Shown one piece after another: positions 10,549 to 20,015 of a stretch of DNA of 64,000 nucleotides (positions are counted from its first letter, which is position 1; every line of letters begins with the position of its first letter). The stretch is from Paenibacillus azoreducens. Lineage in GTDB: Bacteria; Bacillota; Bacilli; Paenibacillales; Paenibacillaceae. The stretch is taken from the NCBI RefSeq assembly GCF_021654775.1, contig NZ_AP025343.1, forward strand, positions 7,160,001 through 7,224,000, given 5' to 3'. Made by a program: the position numbers and the translations under genes. Below the pieces are notes generated by a model that worked only from the letters and a program-made list of their open reading frames with translations, made no database searches and was not told the DNA's origin.

Positions 10549-11496
10549 TTAGAGGTTTGTTTTCTCGATCAGCTTTGCGCCATACTTTTCCCTCAGAGCA
10601 GCCTCCAGATCGGTTAGTGGAACAGCTTCATTAAGAGCAAGCTGCTTGCGCACGCTGGCGCGAATTTCTGCGCGGCCCGGCTGCCTGTCCTTCTCAATAT
10701 TGATCACCTGTATGACTGCATAACCATCATCCTTAAGCCGAATCGGACCGGCAATATCGCCTGCTTCCAGCCCTTTGGCCGCAGCCAACAGCTCCTCCGG
10801 AACAAACGGATCGTCTTCCTCGATCAGCCCAAGCTTACCTCCCTGCATTCGGGTGTATTCGTCAAGGGACAGCTCTTCGGCCAGTTTGCCGAAATCTACT
10901 CCCTGCTCAAGTCGGTCAAGCGTTTTATTGGCTTCCTTGCGGGTTTTGAGCTTAATCCAAGCCAACTCGTATTTCTTTTTGGGCTCAAGCTCCTCCTTAT
11001 GCTGATCGATATAACGATCCACTTCCTCGTCGCTGATACGGATATTAACTATAGCGATCTTCTCAAGCGTCAATTGATACGCGGCCTCTGTCTTGATATC
11101 CTCGGAGGTGAGACCCAACTGCGCAAACATCGCTTGATAATAGGCCTCCTCTGACTCGTATCCTGCGGCGTCCGCCTTGATTTTGTCCTCTATTTCCTCC
11201 GGCGCAACCCGGATCCGGAGCGCTTTCGCCTCCGCTTCAACCGCTTTCTGATTCAGCAGCTGCACAAGCACTTTTTGGCCGTGCGTCCGTTTCATTTCCT
11301 CGACCCATTCGTCTTCGGTTACGACCTGTCCGTTAAAGGTGGCTACCGCTTCGCGGCCCCCCTGCTTTTCTTCCGGCTCATGCTCGTTTACTGCAGGTTG
11401 TAACCCGCGAATGACGATCAGGCTCCCCATCAGCAATACGCCCGCCGCCAAGATGATGACTGCGGCCCAAAGCGTTCTCACCTGTCTGGTCATCAT
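10549..11496 (-). CDS. yacD: Membrane-anchored PpiC-type peptidyl-prolyl isomerase (YacD-like)
   Basis: A 315-residue protein with one N-terminal membrane anchor (LWAAVIILAAGVLLMGSLIVI) and no lipobox cysteine. A SurA/PrsA-like N-terminal helical region follows (FNGQVVTEDEWVEEMKRTHG), then a parvulin domain (about residues 175-265) with AWIKLKTRKEANK, GVDFGKLAEELSLDEYT and GKLGLIEEDDPF. It probably helps fold secreted proteins at the outer membrane face. The position after hslO matches B. subtilis yacD. It differs from the second, lipobox-bearing PrsA at 34139. The ribosome site is weak, so coupling to hslO 13 bp upstream is likely. Confidence 0.88.
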   Translation of the reverse strand: MMTRQVRTLWAAVIILAAGVLLMGSLIVIRGLQPAVNEHEPEEKQGGREAVATFNGQVVTEDEWVEEMKRTHGQKVLVQLLNQKAVEAEAKALRIRVAPEEIEDKIKADAAGYESEEAYYQAMFAQLGLTSEDIKTEAAYQLTLEKIAIVNIRISDEEVDRYIDQHKEELEPKKKYELAWIKLKTRKEANKTLDRLEQGVDFGKLAEELSLDEYTRMQGGKLGLIEEDDPFVPEELLAAAKGLEAGDIAGPIRLKDDGYAVIQVINIEKDRQPGRAEIRASVRKQLALNEAVPLTDLEAALREKYGAKLIEKTNL

Positions 11497-11508
11497 TCTG
11501 TCCCACGC

Positions 11509-12393
11509 TTATTGGCTTGCTATTTCTAAAATTTGCTGCAGCTCATCTTTATTAAAACTGTAGGCTTCATTACAAAAATGACATACCACTTCCGCTTTGC
11601 CATCTTCCTCAATGAGCTGTTCAAGTTCGCTTTTTCCAAGGCTCACCAGAGTTTGCTCCACCCGTTCACGCGAGCACTGGCACTTAAATCCGATCTCCAT
11701 TTGCTCAAGAATTTCCACATCCGGCAAAAGCCACCGCAGCATTTCCTCAAGCTCCAGCCCTTGATCCATAAGCGCCGTTACGGGCGGCATCGCGCCTACA
11801 GCCTGTTCGATTACCGTGATTTCCTCATCGCTAAGCCCCGGCAAAAGCTGTACGACAAATCCGCCTGCTACGATAACGGAGTTATCCGGAGCAACGAGCA
11901 CCCCAAGTCCGACTGCGGACGGCGTTTGTTCCGATGCGGCGAAATAATAAGTAAAGTCCTCACCCAATTCACCGGAGATGATCGGCACGCTGCCGCGATA
12001 CGGTTCTTTGAGACCCAAATCCTTGATCACATGCAAAAAACCCTCTCGTCCTACCGCCCCGGCCACATCAAGCTTGCCTTGGCTGTTGCTCGGCAGATGG
12101 ATATGGGGCTCGCTTACATAACCTCTTACTTCTCCATGTGCATTCGCGTCAACAACGATTTGGCCGATCGGCCCGTTGCCCTGAACCTGAATGGTCAGCT
12201 TCTCTTCTCCTTTGAGCATGGCACCCATCATGGCGCCGGCGGTCAAAGTACGCCCCAGAGCCGCGGTTGCGGTCGGCCAAGTGTCATGCCTTTGGCGCAG
12301 CTCCTCCACGAGCCCGGTTGTTCTAACTGCGAAGGCCCGTACGCGTCCGCTCATTGCAGTGCCTCGAATAAGGCAGTCTTGTTTTTGTTCCAT
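11509..12393 (-). CDS. hslO: Redox-regulated chaperonin Hsp33
   Basis: Hsp33 is a cytoplasmic holdase switched on by oxidation of a zinc-binding centre. The four switch cysteines are at about C238, C240 (KCQCSRERV), C271 and C274 (VCHFCNEAY) near the C-terminus. The N-terminal body contains TAALGRTLTAGAMMGAM and VQGNGPIGQIVVDA. The 294 residues match the family. AAAGGAGG precedes the ATG. It follows coaX, as in B. subtilis (yacC), and shares a transcription unit with NAD and CoA genes. Confidence 0.97.
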   Translation of the reverse strand: MEQKQDCLIRGTAMSGRVRAFAVRTTGLVEELRQRHDTWPTATAALGRTLTAGAMMGAMLKGEEKLTIQVQGNGPIGQIVVDANAHGEVRGYVSEPHIHLPSNSQGKLDVAGAVGREGFLHVIKDLGLKEPYRGSVPIISGELGEDFTYYFAASEQTPSAVGLGVLVAPDNSVIVAGGFVVQLLPGLSDEEITVIEQAVGAMPPVTALMDQGLELEEMLRWLLPDVEILEQMEIGFKCQCSRERVEQTLVSLGKSELEQLIEEDGKAEVVCHFCNEAYSFNKDELQQILEIASQ

Positions 12394-12509
12394 GCGTATC
12401 TTAGCCTCCTTTATTTTATTGTACCGAATTTTACGTGGTATTGGGCGTCATAATAGATATTTTCTCTAGGATTCCCAAATGTTAGCCGGCTCAACTCCAA
12501 ATTAACAAA

Positions 12510-13277
12510 TCAGTTGTTCCGCTCATAAATAATTCGCAGACCCTCCAAGGTCAGCAGAGGATTCACCTTATCAATGGTTTCCGATTCGCCCGCCATCAGC
12601 TCCGCCATTCCTCCGGTGGCGATCACCTTCACCAGAGGGGTTTGCATCTCTTGTTTCATCCGTTTGACAATGCCATCCACCTGACCGGCATATCCATATA
12701 TAATTCCGGACTGCATCGCGTGAACCGTGTTCCGTCCGATTACTCTTTTCGGTTTCTCCAGTTCGATACGCGGAAGTTTCGACGCCCGCTGAACCAAAGC
12801 CTCGGTCGCTATGCCAATGCCCGGTACGATGGCCCCGCCAAGATAGTTCCCTTTTTCATCGATGCAGTCAAAGGTGGTCGCCGTGCCGAAATCAACCACG
12901 ATCACCGGACCTTTGTACAATTCCACTGCCGCCACTGCATTTACGATGCGGTCCGCACCTACCTCACGCGGATTTTCATACCGGAGATTCAATCCTGTTT
13001 TGATGCCCGGGCCGACCATAAGCGGATCCTTATGGATATATTTGCGGCACATCTCCTCAATCGTATGAATCATCGGCGGCACGACGGAAGATATGATGAT
13101 ACCACGGATATTTGAAACGGGAATCCCTGCCATGTGGAGCAAATTATGAAACCACACACCGTACTCGTCGGACGTGGACTGGCCAATCGTGCTGAGACGA
13201 AAATGGTGCAGAAGTTCGCGCCCTTTGTAAATGCCGAGCACAATGTTGGTATTCCCGATGTCGATGACAAGGATCAT
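12510..13277 (-). CDS. coaX: Type III pantothenate kinase
   Basis: CoaX phosphorylates pantothenate, the first step of coenzyme A synthesis, and is not feedback-inhibited by CoA. The ASKHA-fold ATPase shows the phosphate loop [14 protein letters not shown] at residue 4, the central [13 protein letters not shown] with the catalytic aspartate, and [13 protein letters not shown] followed by GGAIVPGI. At 255 aa the length is typical. AGGAGG precedes the ATG. It starts 17 bp before nadC ends its own frame, so the two are cotranscribed, joining NAD and CoA cofactor synthesis. Confidence 0.97.
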   Translation of the reverse strand: MILVIDIGNTNIVLGIYKGRELLHHFRLSTIGQSTSDEYGVWFHNLLHMAGIPVSNIRGIIISSVVPPMIHTIEEMCRKYIHKDPLMVGPGIKTGLNLRYENPREVGADRIVNAVAAVELYKGPVIVVDFGTATTFDCIDEKGNYLGGAIVPGIGIATEALVQRASKLPRIELEKPKRVIGRNTVHAMQSGIIYGYAGQVDGIVKRMKQEMQTPLVKVIATGGMAELMAGESETIDKVNPLLTLEGLRIIYERNN

Positions 13278-13294
13278 GGGGATGGATTCCTCCT

Positions 13295-14155
13295 TTACTT
13301 TACAGCGTTGAGATCAAGGCTGATATCAAGACTCTCAAAGGAATAGGTTAACCGCCCCACGGATATCACGTCAACCCCACATTCGGCAATTCCTTTAATG
13401 GTTTGCAGCGAAACATTGCCAGAAGCCTCGACGCGAACATGGGGGGCTTTGGTTTTGATCCGTCTGACCGCTTCCTTCATCAACGCTTGATCCATATTGT
13501 CCAACATGATAATGTCGGCTCCGGCTTTCAGCGCCTCTTCAACCTGCTCCAAAGATTCCGTCTCCACTTCAATGGTCATGGTATGCGGAATGTGGGCCCG
13601 GGCCCGCTCGACGGCTCTGCGGATTCCACCTGCTGCCTTGATATGGTTGTCCTTGATCATAACAGCGTCATAAAGCCCGAAACGATGATTCGCGCCGCCG
13701 CCAACCCGAACGGCATATTTCTCAAGCATCCGGTGCCCGGGGGTCGTTTTGCGCGTATCTACAAGCTTGGCAGGCAATCCCTCCAGCGCATCCACGAATA
13801 TGCGCGTCCGGGTGGCAATGCCTGAGAGCCGCTGCAGTATATTAAGTGCGATCCGCTCCCCTGTCAAAATATGATGCGTGCTTCCTTCAACAACAGCGAG
13901 CACCGTACCCTTGCTCACATGTTCTCCGTCCTTTACATGAGCCGTGAAAGACAAGGAAGGGTCCACCACCTGAAACACCAGCTCCGCAACGGGAATGCCC
14001 GCCACGATGCCGTCTTCTTTGGCATGGATAATTCCTTTCGACTCATGTCCTGCCGGAACGGTCGTCATGGTCGTGACATCCCCGGACCCAACGTCTTCCT
14101 TCAGCCATAAGCGAATGGATTCCACTAGACCTTCATTATATCCATTAAACATCAT
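13295..14155 (-). CDS. nadC: Nicotinate-nucleotide pyrophosphorylase (quinolinate phosphoribosyltransferase)
   Basis: NadC converts quinolinate and PRPP to nicotinate mononucleotide with loss of CO2. Seen are the N-terminal sandwich domain ([15 protein letters not shown]), the catalytic barrel with [37 protein letters not shown], and [16 protein letters not shown] placed the start at the ATG at 14155 (286 aa), which has GGAGG nine bases upstream. It overlaps the nadB stop by 11 bp; a longer frame extending to 14284 lies inside nadB and adds no family sequence. Confidence 0.96.
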   Translation of the reverse strand: MMFNGYNEGLVESIRLWLKEDVGSGDVTTMTTVPAGHESKGIIHAKEDGIVAGIPVAELVFQVVDPSLSFTAHVKDGEHVSKGTVLAVVEGSTHHILTGERIALNILQRLSGIATRTRIFVDALEGLPAKLVDTRKTTPGHRMLEKYAVRVGGGANHRFGLYDAVMIKDNHIKAAGGIRRAVERARAHIPHTMTIEVETESLEQVEEALKAGADIIMLDNMDQALMKEAVRRIKTKAPHVRVEASGNVSLQTIKGIAECGVDVISVGRLTYSFESLDISLDLNAVK

Positions 14156-15761
14156 CACTGAATTCCTCCATGATTTCATCTTCGCGATGCAAAAGCAAAT
14201 GCTTGCGCCACACCGCATCATTTTTATGAGGATAATCCTCCCTGTAATGCGCGCCCCGGCTCTCCTTGCGTTCCATGGCGGCATGGGTAATCAACAGACA
14301 GCTGGTCAGCATATTTGCAAATTCAAATTCTTCCTTGCGGGTGAGCTCGGCATCGAATATCGGAAGCTGGCGCTTTAGCTCGTCCATTCCCTTATGAAGC
14401 AGCGTCTCGTTGCGCCGCAATCCGACATATCTAACCATCACTTTCTGCAGCTTAAGCCGCCGTTCGATCACCGCTTGTTTTGGGGCGCCGGATCGCTGTT
14501 CAAGCTCATGGATCATGCTTAACTCTCCGGTAAGCGGGGCAAGCTCCTTGATCCGGTTGACGATCCGTCTGCCGAATACGATCGCCTCAGACAGCGAGTT
14601 GCTCGCCAGGCGGTTAGCCCCATGCACCCCCGTTGACGAGACTTCGCCGCAGGCAAAGAGGCGGGCCACACTGCTCTCCCCGTTCAAATCCGTTTTGACT
14701 CCACCCATCATATAATGCGCAGCCGGGGCCACCGGAATCCAATCCGTTGCCATATCCAGACCGTAATTCATGCAGGTTTCGTATATGGTCGGAAAACGGT
14801 GCTTAATGACATCCTCCGATTCATGCGTAATATCCAGATATACAAAAGTGGACTTTGTTTCTTCCATTTCGCTTACGATAGCCCGGGCCACGATATCGCG
14901 TGGAGCAAGCTCAAGCAGTTCATGATATTTGGCCATAAAGCGCTCGCCCTTGATGTTCCTGAGGACCGCCCCTTCCCCCCGGACAGCCTCCGAAATCAAA
15001 AAGCGAGGGGCACCCGGATAACAAAGCGCCGTCGGATGGAATTGAATGAATTCCATATCGCGGATAAGCGCCCCGGCCCGGTAGGCAATGGCGATTCCAT
15101 CCGCTGTCGCCACATCCGGATTCGTCGTATAACGGAACAGCTGTCCCGCCCCTCCGGTACAGAGAATCGTTGCAGCAGCCTGAATATACACTCTCTGTCC
15201 GTCAGGACGCTGCACGAGAGCTCCAAGGCATTCATTATTGACACTAATGACATCAATGACATAATGATGCTCCCATACCTCTACGCGCTCATGAACCCGT
15301 ACCTGGGCCGCAAGCGCCCGCACGATTTCAAATCCGGTCGCATCCCCGTTGGCGTGCAGAATGCGACGCCGGCTGTGGGCTCCTTCCTGGGTCAGGGCAA
15401 GTTCTCCGTTCTCCACATCAAACGAAGTGCCCAGCCGAATCAGTTCCTGCACCCCTTCAGGCCCCTCGTTGACAAGCACATCTACAGCTGCCGACGAACA
15501 TAGGCCTGCTCCGGCCATCAGCGTATCATCGCGGTGATAGGCCGGTGAATCATCCTCCGCCGTGACGGCGGCGATACCGCCTTGGGCGTAACGGGTGTTG
15601 CTTTCCAGAAGCGCATTTTTCGTGATCATGATCACATTGCGGTCTTTACCAGTCTCAATTGCCGTATATAGGCCTGCAATTCCGGAGCCAATAACGATCA
15701 CGTCCGTCTTCACGCATGGCAGGGATTGCAGATCAAAATCAACCAAATATTGAGGAATCAT
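14145..15761 (-). CDS. nadB: L-aspartate oxidase
   Basis: NadB is an FAD enzyme that oxidises aspartate to iminoaspartate, the substrate of NadA. The Rossmann motif VIGSGIAGLYTAIE lies near residue 22. The active-site sequence includes MEFIQFHPTAL, SEAVRGEGAVL, PAAHYMMGGVKTD and GVHGANRLASNSL, and the 538-residue length is normal. A helical C-terminal domain follows. The order nadA-nadB-nadC here differs from nadB-nadC-nadA in B. subtilis, and no nifS-like gene or NadR-type repressor is adjacent. A hairpin lies between nadA and this gene. Confidence 0.97.
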   Translation of the reverse strand: MIPQYLVDFDLQSLPCVKTDVIVIGSGIAGLYTAIETGKDRNVIMITKNALLESNTRYAQGGIAAVTAEDDSPAYHRDDTLMAGAGLCSSAAVDVLVNEGPEGVQELIRLGTSFDVENGELALTQEGAHSRRRILHANGDATGFEIVRALAAQVRVHERVEVWEHHYVIDVISVNNECLGALVQRPDGQRVYIQAAATILCTGGAGQLFRYTTNPDVATADGIAIAYRAGALIRDMEFIQFHPTALCYPGAPRFLISEAVRGEGAVLRNIKGERFMAKYHELLELAPRDIVARAIVSEMEETKSTFVYLDITHESEDVIKHRFPTIYETCMNYGLDMATDWIPVAPAAHYMMGGVKTDLNGESSVARLFACGEVSSTGVHGANRLASNSLSEAIVFGRRIVNRIKELAPLTGELSMIHELEQRSGAPKQAVIERRLKLQKVMVRYVGLRRNETLLHKGMDELKRQLPIFDAELTRKEEFEFANMLTSCLLITHAAMERKESRGAHYREDYPHKNDAVWRKHLLLHREDEIMEEFSDDV

Positions 15762-15833
15762 AAATCGGTCACCTGTCTTAAAAGAAAGAGTAGCGTATGC
15801 TGGCGGATCAAAAAAATGTTTGCTCTAATTAGC

Positions 15834-15870
15834 AAGAAAAATGCCCACTGTTACGCTATTCTGGGCATCT
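15834..15870 (-). terminator. Hairpin with T-run between nadA and nadB
   Basis: Minus-strand ATGCCCA and TGGGCAT arms around a 14-nt loop are followed by TTTTTC. It could reduce read-through from nadA into nadB or mark the end of a separate nadA transcript. Confidence 0.65.
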
Positions 15871-15899
15871 AATGGGTCTATTATTTTCTTGATCGCGCC

Positions 15900-16838
15900 T
15901 TACTGAACTTGTAACATGCGCTCTAAGGAGATTCGGGCTTGATCCGCAACAACCGGCGGCACATATATTTGCGGCTTCATCGTTTCGAGACACTTTACCA
16001 ATTTTTTGAGATTATTCACTTTCATATTTGGACATACCAGAAACTTCGTTGCGAAACGGAACGTCTTATGCGGGCTGTCCAGGCGAAGCTGGTATCCGGT
16101 TCCGTCTTCCGTACCCACAATAAATTCCTGGCAGTCGGATTTTTTGCAGTAGTCGATAATGGCGGTGGTACTGCCTACGAAATCCCCCATCGCAACAACC
16201 TCAGGGCGGCATTCCGGATGCACGACAAACTGGGCGTTAGGATGTTTCGCTTTCATCTCCACAACATCCTTCACCGTCAACATATCATGCGTGTTGCAGT
16301 ATCCTTCCCAAATGATCATTTTCTTGTCGGTATGCTGCTGTACATAATGACCCAGGTTTTTGTCAGGCACCCAAATAATCTCCTCGCAGTCCAGCGATTG
16401 AATGACCTTAACCGCATTGGAGGAAGTGCAGCAAATATCCGTCTCCGCTTTCACATCGGCGGAAGAATTGATATAGGTCACAACCTTGGCGTTTGGATGC
16501 TGAGCCTTCAGCTTGCGCAGCCCATCCACATTGACCATATCGGCCATCGGGCAGCCGGCGCGCTCGTCGGGAATCAATACCGTTTTGTTCGGAGCCAAAA
16601 TCTTGGCACTTTCGCCCATGAAATGCACGCCGCAAAATACAATTGTGTCCGCATCGGTTTGCGCTGCTTTCTGGGCAAGCAAAAAAGAATCCCCCCGAAA
16701 ATCGGCAACCTCTTGAATTTCGTCCCTTTGATAATAATGGGCTAGAATGATTGCGTTTCTTTCCTTTTTGAGCTTTAACAGCTTTTCGGTCAGTTCCCGT
16801 TTTTGTTCCTCTTTGTGCTGAAGCGCAAGAGCCTCCAC
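15900..16838 (-). CDS. nadA: Quinolinate synthase A
   Basis: NadA condenses iminoaspartate with dihydroxyacetone phosphate to form quinolinate, using a 4Fe-4S cluster. Likely cluster ligands are C96 (RAGCPMAD), C210 (HPECRPEV) and C269 (LVCPNMK). LAHYYQRDEIQEVAD near residue 32 is also conserved. The 312 residues match the short form of the family. The start is a GTG at 16838 with AAAGGAG upstream. It heads the NAD unit. Confidence 0.96.
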   Translation of the reverse strand: MEALALQHKEEQKRELTEKLLKLKKERNAIILAHYYQRDEIQEVADFRGDSFLLAQKAAQTDADTIVFCGVHFMGESAKILAPNKTVLIPDERAGCPMADMVNVDGLRKLKAQHPNAKVVTYINSSADVKAETDICCTSSNAVKVIQSLDCEEIIWVPDKNLGHYVQQHTDKKMIIWEGYCNTHDMLTVKDVVEMKAKHPNAQFVVHPECRPEVVAMGDFVGSTTAIIDYCKKSDCQEFIVGTEDGTGYQLRLDSPHKTFRFATKFLVCPNMKVNNLKKLVKCLETMKPQIYVPPVVADQARISLERMLQVQ

Positions 16839-16941
16839 CAGAGATCCACTCCTTTAGTGATGTCGTCATAAGATTAATATGATTGTGAATTTTCTCTCAA
16901 AGTTGGGTGTTCAAGCTTTGAGGGCTTTTCAGTTACCAATT

Positions 16942-16970
16942 AATGTACACAAGGTTTCATGGACTGTCAA
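16942..16970 (-). promoter_or_regulatory. SigA-type promoter upstream of nadA
   Basis: On the minus strand, TTGACA (16970-16965) and TACATT (16947-16942) are spaced by 17 bp, about 105 bp before the nadA start. This lies in the 400-bp nadA-ftsH gap, which otherwise holds only the ftsH terminator and AT-rich sequence. Confidence 0.65.
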
Positions 16971-17176
16971 TTGGGCGGCAAGTTCAAAACCGGACGGCTT
17001 GTTTCACAAAAAAATCCCTTTGCATCGCATGTTTCATGTATACCTTCACATAAAAAAGCTTGTTTTGAAAAATAAAAAAAATTTATAAAGCGGCGAACGA
17101 TGTGTTTCCCGCAGAATGAAAAACATTTTCTAACTGGTATTTATTAGAAATTCCGCATTGCTCTTTTGGACTTAAA

Positions 17177-17222
17177 GCACAAAAAAACCCGAAAGACGAT
17201 TGCCGTCGTCCTTCGGGTTATT
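17177..17222 (-). terminator. Terminator of ftsH
   Basis: A strong minus-strand stem (AACCCGAAGGACGA with TCGTCTTTCGGGTT) is followed by seven T residues, 18 bp after the ftsH stop. Confidence 0.93.
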
Positions 17223-17239
17223 CATTCTTGTGATGCGGT

Positions 17240-19312
17240 TTACAATTTTGTTCCAGGTCCGCCTTTACCTGTATCCGGTTCATCCGCTGGCGGATTTGTC
17301 GGATCGTTCGGAATGTCCGAAGGGCTCTCCGGTACATCATTCGGAATTTCATTCACCGGTAAATCGGATGCATCCTCTTTGCCTTGAATGCGGACACGCA
17401 CATCGCCAACAGTGTCGATAATCGGCGCCCCGTTTTCCGAAGAACCATCGTTTCCTTCTTCACGCGGTCCATCTTCCGAAAGGTAACCTTGCTCGATCAG
17501 TTCCTTGATTTGTTCAAGCTCAAGCGTTTCCTTCTCAAGCAACGTATTTGCAATAAGGTGAACCTCTTTGGAATGCTTAATCAGCAGATCTTTACAACGC
17601 TGATAACATTCGTTGGTCATGCGCTGCATTTCCTGATCGATTTCATAGGCGATGGAATCACTGTAGTTCTGTTCATGTCCGAGATCACGGCCCAGGAACA
17701 CCTGGCCTTGGGACGAACCGAACTGCAGCGGTCCAAGCTTCTCACTCATACCGTATTCCATAATCATGCTGCGAACAATGCCTGTCGCTTGCTGGAAGTC
17801 GCTGTATGCGCCTGTTCCGATTTCCCCGATAAAGAGTTCTTCGGATACGCGGCCGCCCAGAAGGCCTGTTACTTTATCCAATAGCTCTTGCTTCGTTACG
17901 AGCATACGGTCTTCCTTCGGCATCATGATGACGTATCCGCCGGCACGGCCACGAGGAATGATCGTAACCTTGTGAACCATATCGGCATTTTCCAGGAAGT
18001 AGCCGACAATGGTGTGACCGGCTTCGTGGTAAGCGACAATCCGTTTCTCGCGGTCGCTGATCACGCGACTGCGTTTCTCCGTACCGACAATGACGCGGTC
18101 GATCGCTTCATCAACCTCGCGCATGGAGATATCCTTCCGGTTGCGGCGTGCCGCAAGCAGGGCCGCCTCGTTCATCAGGTTCTCCAGTTCGGCGCCCGTA
18201 AATCCTGTGGTACGTTTCGCCACAACATCCAGCTTGACGTCTTTAGTCAGCGGTTTGTTGCGTGCATGGACCTTCAGGACCGCTTCGCGTCCTTTCACAT
18301 CTGGACGGTCTACCGTAATTTGACGGTCAAAACGTCCCGGACGCAAAAGGGCAGGGTCGAGAATATCCGCACGGTTCGTTGCCGCAACAATGATAATACC
18401 TTCATTGCCGCCGAAACCGTCCATCTCTACGAGCAATTGGTTCAGCGTTTGTTCGCGTTCGTCATGGCCACCGCCAAGTCCGGCGCCGCGCTGACGGCCA
18501 ACCGCATCGATTTCATCAATAAAGATAATACATGGCGCGTTTTTCTTCGCGTTCTCAAACAAGTCGCGGACACGGGATGCGCCGACACCCACGAACATTT
18601 CGACAAAGTCAGAACCGGAAATGCTGAAGAAAGGAACGCCGGCTTCGCCAGCCACCGCACGGGCGAGGAGCGTTTTACCGGTTCCCGGAGGACCTACGAG
18701 CAGCACCCCTTTAGGAATGCGCGCGCCAACAGCGGCAAACTTCCGCGGATCCTTAAGGAACTCCACGACCTCGACAAGCTCCTGTTTCTCTTCGTCGGCT
18801 CCGGCTACATCCTCAAATGTAACCCTCTTCTTCTCTTCATTATATAAACGGGCGCGGCTTTTGCCGAAGTTCATGACTTTGCCTCCGCCGCCCTGCGCCT
18901 GATTGAACAGGAAAAAGAAGAGAATGAACATGATAACCAATGGAATCATGGAAGAAAGCAGCGTCAGCCAAATGCTTTCGCCTTCCATTTTCTTTTGGGT
19001 ATATTTCATGCCGGTTTTGTCACTGGCGTCCACCAGTTCCTGAATCGCGGCATCTGTAGCCGGAATATAGGTCGAAAAGCTGTCGGATTTAACATTGTCC
19101 GGTTTTTGATTATATTTACCGGTTACGAGATAGGCGTAACCGTCAAATTGAACCGTTATATCCTTAACATTTCCAGCCTTGATCTCTTGCCGAAATTCAT
19201 CGTATCTAGGATTGTGAGCAGATTCACCGCTGTTGCTTACAAACTGGACAATGCCCACCACAACTAAAAAAAGAATCAAATAAAAACCAGAATTCCGGAT
19301 GAACCGATTCAT
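17240..19312 (-). CDS. ftsH: ATP-dependent zinc metalloprotease FtsH
   Basis: FtsH is a membrane-bound AAA+ protease that degrades membrane and regulatory proteins and is needed for sporulation in B. subtilis. Two N-terminal membrane helices (about residues 8-26 and 110-132) flank an external domain. The AAA module has Walker [14 protein letters not shown], Walker [10 protein letters not shown] and the second region of homology [18 protein letters not shown]. The zinc site is HEAGH in [13 protein letters not shown]. The 690 residues exceed the B. subtilis form because of a long acidic, proline-rich C-terminal tail. AGGAGG lies upstream. It follows hpt and tilS, as is common. Confidence 0.98.
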   Translation of the reverse strand: MNRFIRNSGFYLILFLVVVGIVQFVSNSGESAHNPRYDEFRQEIKAGNVKDITVQFDGYAYLVTGKYNQKPDNVKSDSFSTYIPATDAAIQELVDASDKTGMKYTQKKMEGESIWLTLLSSMIPLVIMFILFFFLFNQAQGGGGKVMNFGKSRARLYNEEKKRVTFEDVAGADEEKQELVEVVEFLKDPRKFAAVGARIPKGVLLVGPPGTGKTLLARAVAGEAGVPFFSISGSDFVEMFVGVGASRVRDLFENAKKNAPCIIFIDEIDAVGRQRGAGLGGGHDEREQTLNQLLVEMDGFGGNEGIIIVAATNRADILDPALLRPGRFDRQITVDRPDVKGREAVLKVHARNKPLTKDVKLDVVAKRTTGFTGAELENLMNEAALLAARRNRKDISMREVDEAIDRVIVGTEKRSRVISDREKRIVAYHEAGHTIVGYFLENADMVHKVTIIPRGRAGGYVIMMPKEDRMLVTKQELLDKVTGLLGGRVSEELFIGEIGTGAYSDFQQATGIVRSMIMEYGMSEKLGPLQFGSSQGQVFLGRDLGHEQNYSDSIAYEIDQEMQRMTNECYQRCKDLLIKHSKEVHLIANTLLEKETLELEQIKELIEQGYLSEDGPREEGNDGSSENGAPIIDTVGDVRVRIQGKEDASDLPVNEIPNDVPESPSDIPNDPTNPPADEPDTGKGGPGTKL

Positions 19313-19428
19313 CCCCTACCTCCTCTCAAAACACTTAAATTATTTTACCATAGCCTGTCTGACCATCTCAACAGAGGTGGTATTCGCATGAACCGTAAGT
19401 AACACGTCCATGGGCTGGAGTATCACCA

Positions 19429-19968
19429 TTAGTGGGAATAGACTTCCGGTTTCAAGATCCCGATGTAGGGCAAGTTCCGGTAATGTTCGGCGTAATCTAA
19501 ACCATATCCGACGACGAAAGCGTCAGGCAGAGTGAAGCCGGTGTAATCCGCTTCCAGATCTACCGTACGGCGTGCCGGTTTGTCAAACAGGGTGACTACG
19601 CACGTCGATTTGGCATTGCGGCTCTTCAGAAGCTCAATCAAATGGCTAAGCGTAAGACCGCTGTCGATAATGTCTTCGACGATCAGGACATCACGTCCTT
19701 CTACAGGCACATCCAAATCCTTAATAATTTTGACGACGCCCGAGGATTGGGTTGATGCACCATAACTCGATACAGCCATAAAATCGAGCTCAAGAGGTAC
19801 TGTCATATTTTTAACCAAATCGGCCATGAAAATAAACGCACCTTTCAGCACGCAAATCACCAAAGGATTGCGGTCTTCATAAATCTTGCTGAGCTCGGCT
19901 CCAAGCTCTTTAATCTTCTTCTGAATTTCTTCTTCGCTGATAAGTATTTCCTGAATATCGTTTTGCAA
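19429..19968 (-). CDS. hpt: Hypoxanthine phosphoribosyltransferase
   Basis: This salvage enzyme makes IMP (and probably GMP) from the base and PRPP. The PRPP motif [18 protein letters not shown] lies near residue 96. The N-terminal [13 protein letters not shown] and C-terminal [13 protein letters not shown] are typical. The start is a TTG at 19968 with AGGAGG upstream. The 179-aa length fits. It lies between tilS and ftsH, matching B. subtilis, where HprT and TilS regulate ftsH transcription together. Confidence 0.96.
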   Translation of the reverse strand: MQNDIQEILISEEEIQKKIKELGAELSKIYEDRNPLVICVLKGAFIFMADLVKNMTVPLELDFMAVSSYGASTQSSGVVKIIKDLDVPVEGRDVLIVEDIIDSGLTLSHLIELLKSRNAKSTCVVTLFDKPARRTVDLEADYTGFTLPDAFVVGYGLDYAEHYRNLPYIGILKPEVYSH

Positions 19969-20015
19969 CTGAGCGAACCTCCTACGTTTATACTATGAAA
20001 GTCTTACAATGACCA

